Positions 50,943 through 52,130 of a stretch of DNA of 52,130 nucleotides are shown here, piece after piece. Both the position numbers and the translations under genes were made by a program. Under the pieces are notes generated by a model. That model searched no databases, had not been told where the DNA came from, and saw nothing but the letters and a program-made list of their open reading frames with translations. Position 1 is the stretch's first letter. Each line of letters opens with the position of its first letter. The stretch is from a candidate division WWE3 bacterium GW2011_GWC2_41_23 (GTDB lineage Bacteria; Patescibacteriota; WWE3; UBA101185; UBA10185): NCBI GenBank assembly GCA_000996895.1, contig LCBB01000006.1, forward strand, positions 1-52,130. The letters are read 5' to 3'.

Positions 50943-52085
50943 ATGAAAATCGGAATAAACGGGCAAAGACTACTTGTCCAGAACCCTGCCGGACCCGAAA
51001 GATACACTTACAACTTAATTAACGCTCTGGCTAAACTGGACCGCGACAACGAGTACAGAATTTATTTCTGCGGCAAACCGGATAAAGACTACTTTTCTAA
51101 ACTTACTTATTCAAATAACTCGTTTAAGCCGATTGTGGTAAAAAGCCGGGTTTCATGGACTCAGTCGGGATTAGCAAAAGAACTAAAAAGGAATCCTGTG
51201 GATGTATTTTTTACACCGGTTCACACAATGCCGATTTACAGAAATAAAAAACTAAAAGTCGTGGGAATGATTCACGGCCTTGAATATAAATTCGTTAGCA
51301 AAAGCGTGAATTTTATTAAAAAATTAACGCTTGGAAAACCTGAAGAGTATTTGGTAAAAAAATCCCACGCTTTGATAGTTCCGACACTTGCCACAAAAAA
51401 TGAAATCATTAAAAGAAGCTGGGCTGAAAAAGATGACCCGAAAATTTCAGTGGTTCACGAAGGCGTAGGAGAAAACTTTTATAAACGCGACACGGAAGAA
51501 ATTAAAGCGGTAAGGAAAAAATACAACCTGGGCGAAAAAAGATATATTTTATTCGTTTCCACAATTCAACCGAGAAAAAATATTCCTCTTATGGTTCAGG
51601 GGTACACGGAAGCACTGAAGAAAAATCCGGATTTGACTGATACTCTCTTGCTTATTGTAGGTAAAAAAGGATGGAGCTCTGAAGAATCTTATAACGCACC
51701 GAAAAAGTTCGGGGTTGAAAGTAATGTTTTATTCCCCGGATTTTTGTCCGACCAAGATCTTGCTTCCCTGTTTTCGGGTGCAGAGGCATTTATAAGCGTG
51801 TCGCTCGAGGAAGGATTTGGTCTCCCTTTATTGGAAGCTATGGCCTGCGAGACTCCCGCGTTGGTATCCGATATACCTGCGTTTAAAGAAGTGGGTGGCG
51901 AATTTCCTTTATACGTGAAGCCCAACGATTACGAGGAAATAGGAAACTCTATAGCTCTAATTTTTCACGGGGGATACAAACCGGAAAGAATTTACGGAGC
52001 AAAGTTAAGATCGCAAGAATTTACTTGGGACAGAACAGCTCAAAAAACTTTAGAGATTATTCAAAAGGTCGCGGAAAACATTTAG
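50943..52085 (+). CDS. Glycosyltransferase family 4 (mannosyltransferase-like)
   Basis: GT-B glycosyltransferase of 380 residues. It begins KIGINGQRLLVQNPAGPERYTYNLI, has VVGMIHGLEYKF and SHALIVPTLATKNEI in the N-terminal domain, FVSTIQPRKNIPLMVQGY at the domain junction and SLEEGFGLPLLEAMACETPALVSD as the donor-binding E-x7-E motif. It matches the WbaZ-type/mannosyltransferase branch by eye. It is divergent from the other GT4 gene across a 47-bp promoter region. Likely builds the same surface glycan. The 45 bases after its stop contain no gene that I can support. Confidence 0.93.
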   Translation: MKIGINGQRLLVQNPAGPERYTYNLINALAKLDRDNEYRIYFCGKPDKDYFSKLTYSNNSFKPIVVKSRVSWTQSGLAKELKRNPVDVFFTPVHTMPIYRNKKLKVVGMIHGLEYKFVSKSVNFIKKLTLGKPEEYLVKKSHALIVPTLATKNEIIKRSWAEKDDPKISVVHEGVGENFYKRDTEEIKAVRKKYNLGEKRYILFVSTIQPRKNIPLMVQGYTEALKKNPDLTDTLLLIVGKKGWSSEESYNAPKKFGVESNVLFPGFLSDQDLASLFSGAEAFISVSLEEGFGLPLLEAMACETPALVSDIPAFKEVGGEFPLYVKPNDYEEIGNSIALIFHGGYKPERIYGAKLRSQEFTWDRTAQKTLEIIQKVAENI

Positions 52086-52130
52086 GGTTATTTCGACCGT
52101 ATTTTTCCAGTTATATTTTTTAACATTTTC

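Noticed and set aside
1-52130. Alternative genetic code with TGA as Gly or Trp
   Set aside because: Several genes end in TGA with tight ATGA or TGAGATG junctions (pduO, the histidine kinase, ftsW/murG), and long ORFs contain no internal TGA.
1-52130. CRISPR array, insertion sequence, integrase or prophage
   Set aside because: No spaced direct-repeat array and no transposase, recombinase or phage structural motif was seen; the CHAP gene alone does not make a prophage.

Overview
This window looks like a chromosomal segment of a candidate-phyla-radiation bacterium (Patescibacteria). I infer this from the gene mix: a B12-dependent class II ribonucleotide reductase beside its adenosyltransferase, a eukaryote-type IleRS, DUF4012 and LytR_C envelope proteins, PEP synthase with enolase and phosphoglycerate mutase, very tight gene packing (no gap over about 215 bp) and roughly 40% GC. 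TGA acts as a normal stop, so the recoded Gracilibacteria/Absconditabacteria are unlikely. A Microgenomates/Katanobacteria-like placement is only a guess.

Layout. 1-2.9 kb: tRNA-Val, signal peptidase I, ribosomal proteins L21/L27, and a PilM-like protein fused to a LytR_C domain. 2.9-9 kb: ileS, a new 46-residue membrane ORF, pduO and nrdJ. 9.2-17.8 kb: the distal half of the dcw division/cell-wall cluster on the minus strand (in transcription order: holin-like protein, secG, murA-like, mraY-like, ftsW, murG-like, ftsQ, ftsA, ftsZ). 17.9-32.2 kb: all of uvrC, uvrA, uvrB and lexA, with an exported transglutaminase, a GC-rich secreted CHAP/beta-propeller protein, a membrane-anchored unknown, a class A PBP and a new 52-residue ORF. 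32.2-37 kb: a frameshifted dedA, then lower glycolysis/gluconeogenesis (gpm, eno, ppsA). 37-41 kb: phosphohexomutase with a histidine kinase and a receiver-only regulator, an LCP transferase and yraN. 41.3-44.8 kb: the proximal half of dcw (mraZ, rsmH, ftsL, ftsI). 44.9-52.1 kb: glyS, recO, and a surface-glycan group (DUF4012, a monotopic sugar transferase, two GT4 glycosyltransferases).

Three themes stand out. (1) Most transcription-unit starts lack a Shine-Dalgarno sequence and instead have a -10 hexamer, often extended TGnTAnnnT, ending 6-9 nt before the start codon. This predicts widespread leaderless mRNAs and corrects several starts; the tightest case is a 22-bp divergent uvrC/transglutaminase promoter whose two -10 boxes overlap. 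(2) The MurA-, MraY- and MurG-like enzymes encoded near each other in the dcw cluster all depart from canonical active-site motifs, suggesting altered wall-precursor chemistry. (3) mraZ carries a four-box, 10-bp-periodic operator of TGG-type repeats around its -10 element, matching known MraZ architecture with a different box sequence.

All calls come from reading the sequence and recalled family motifs. No database search was run.
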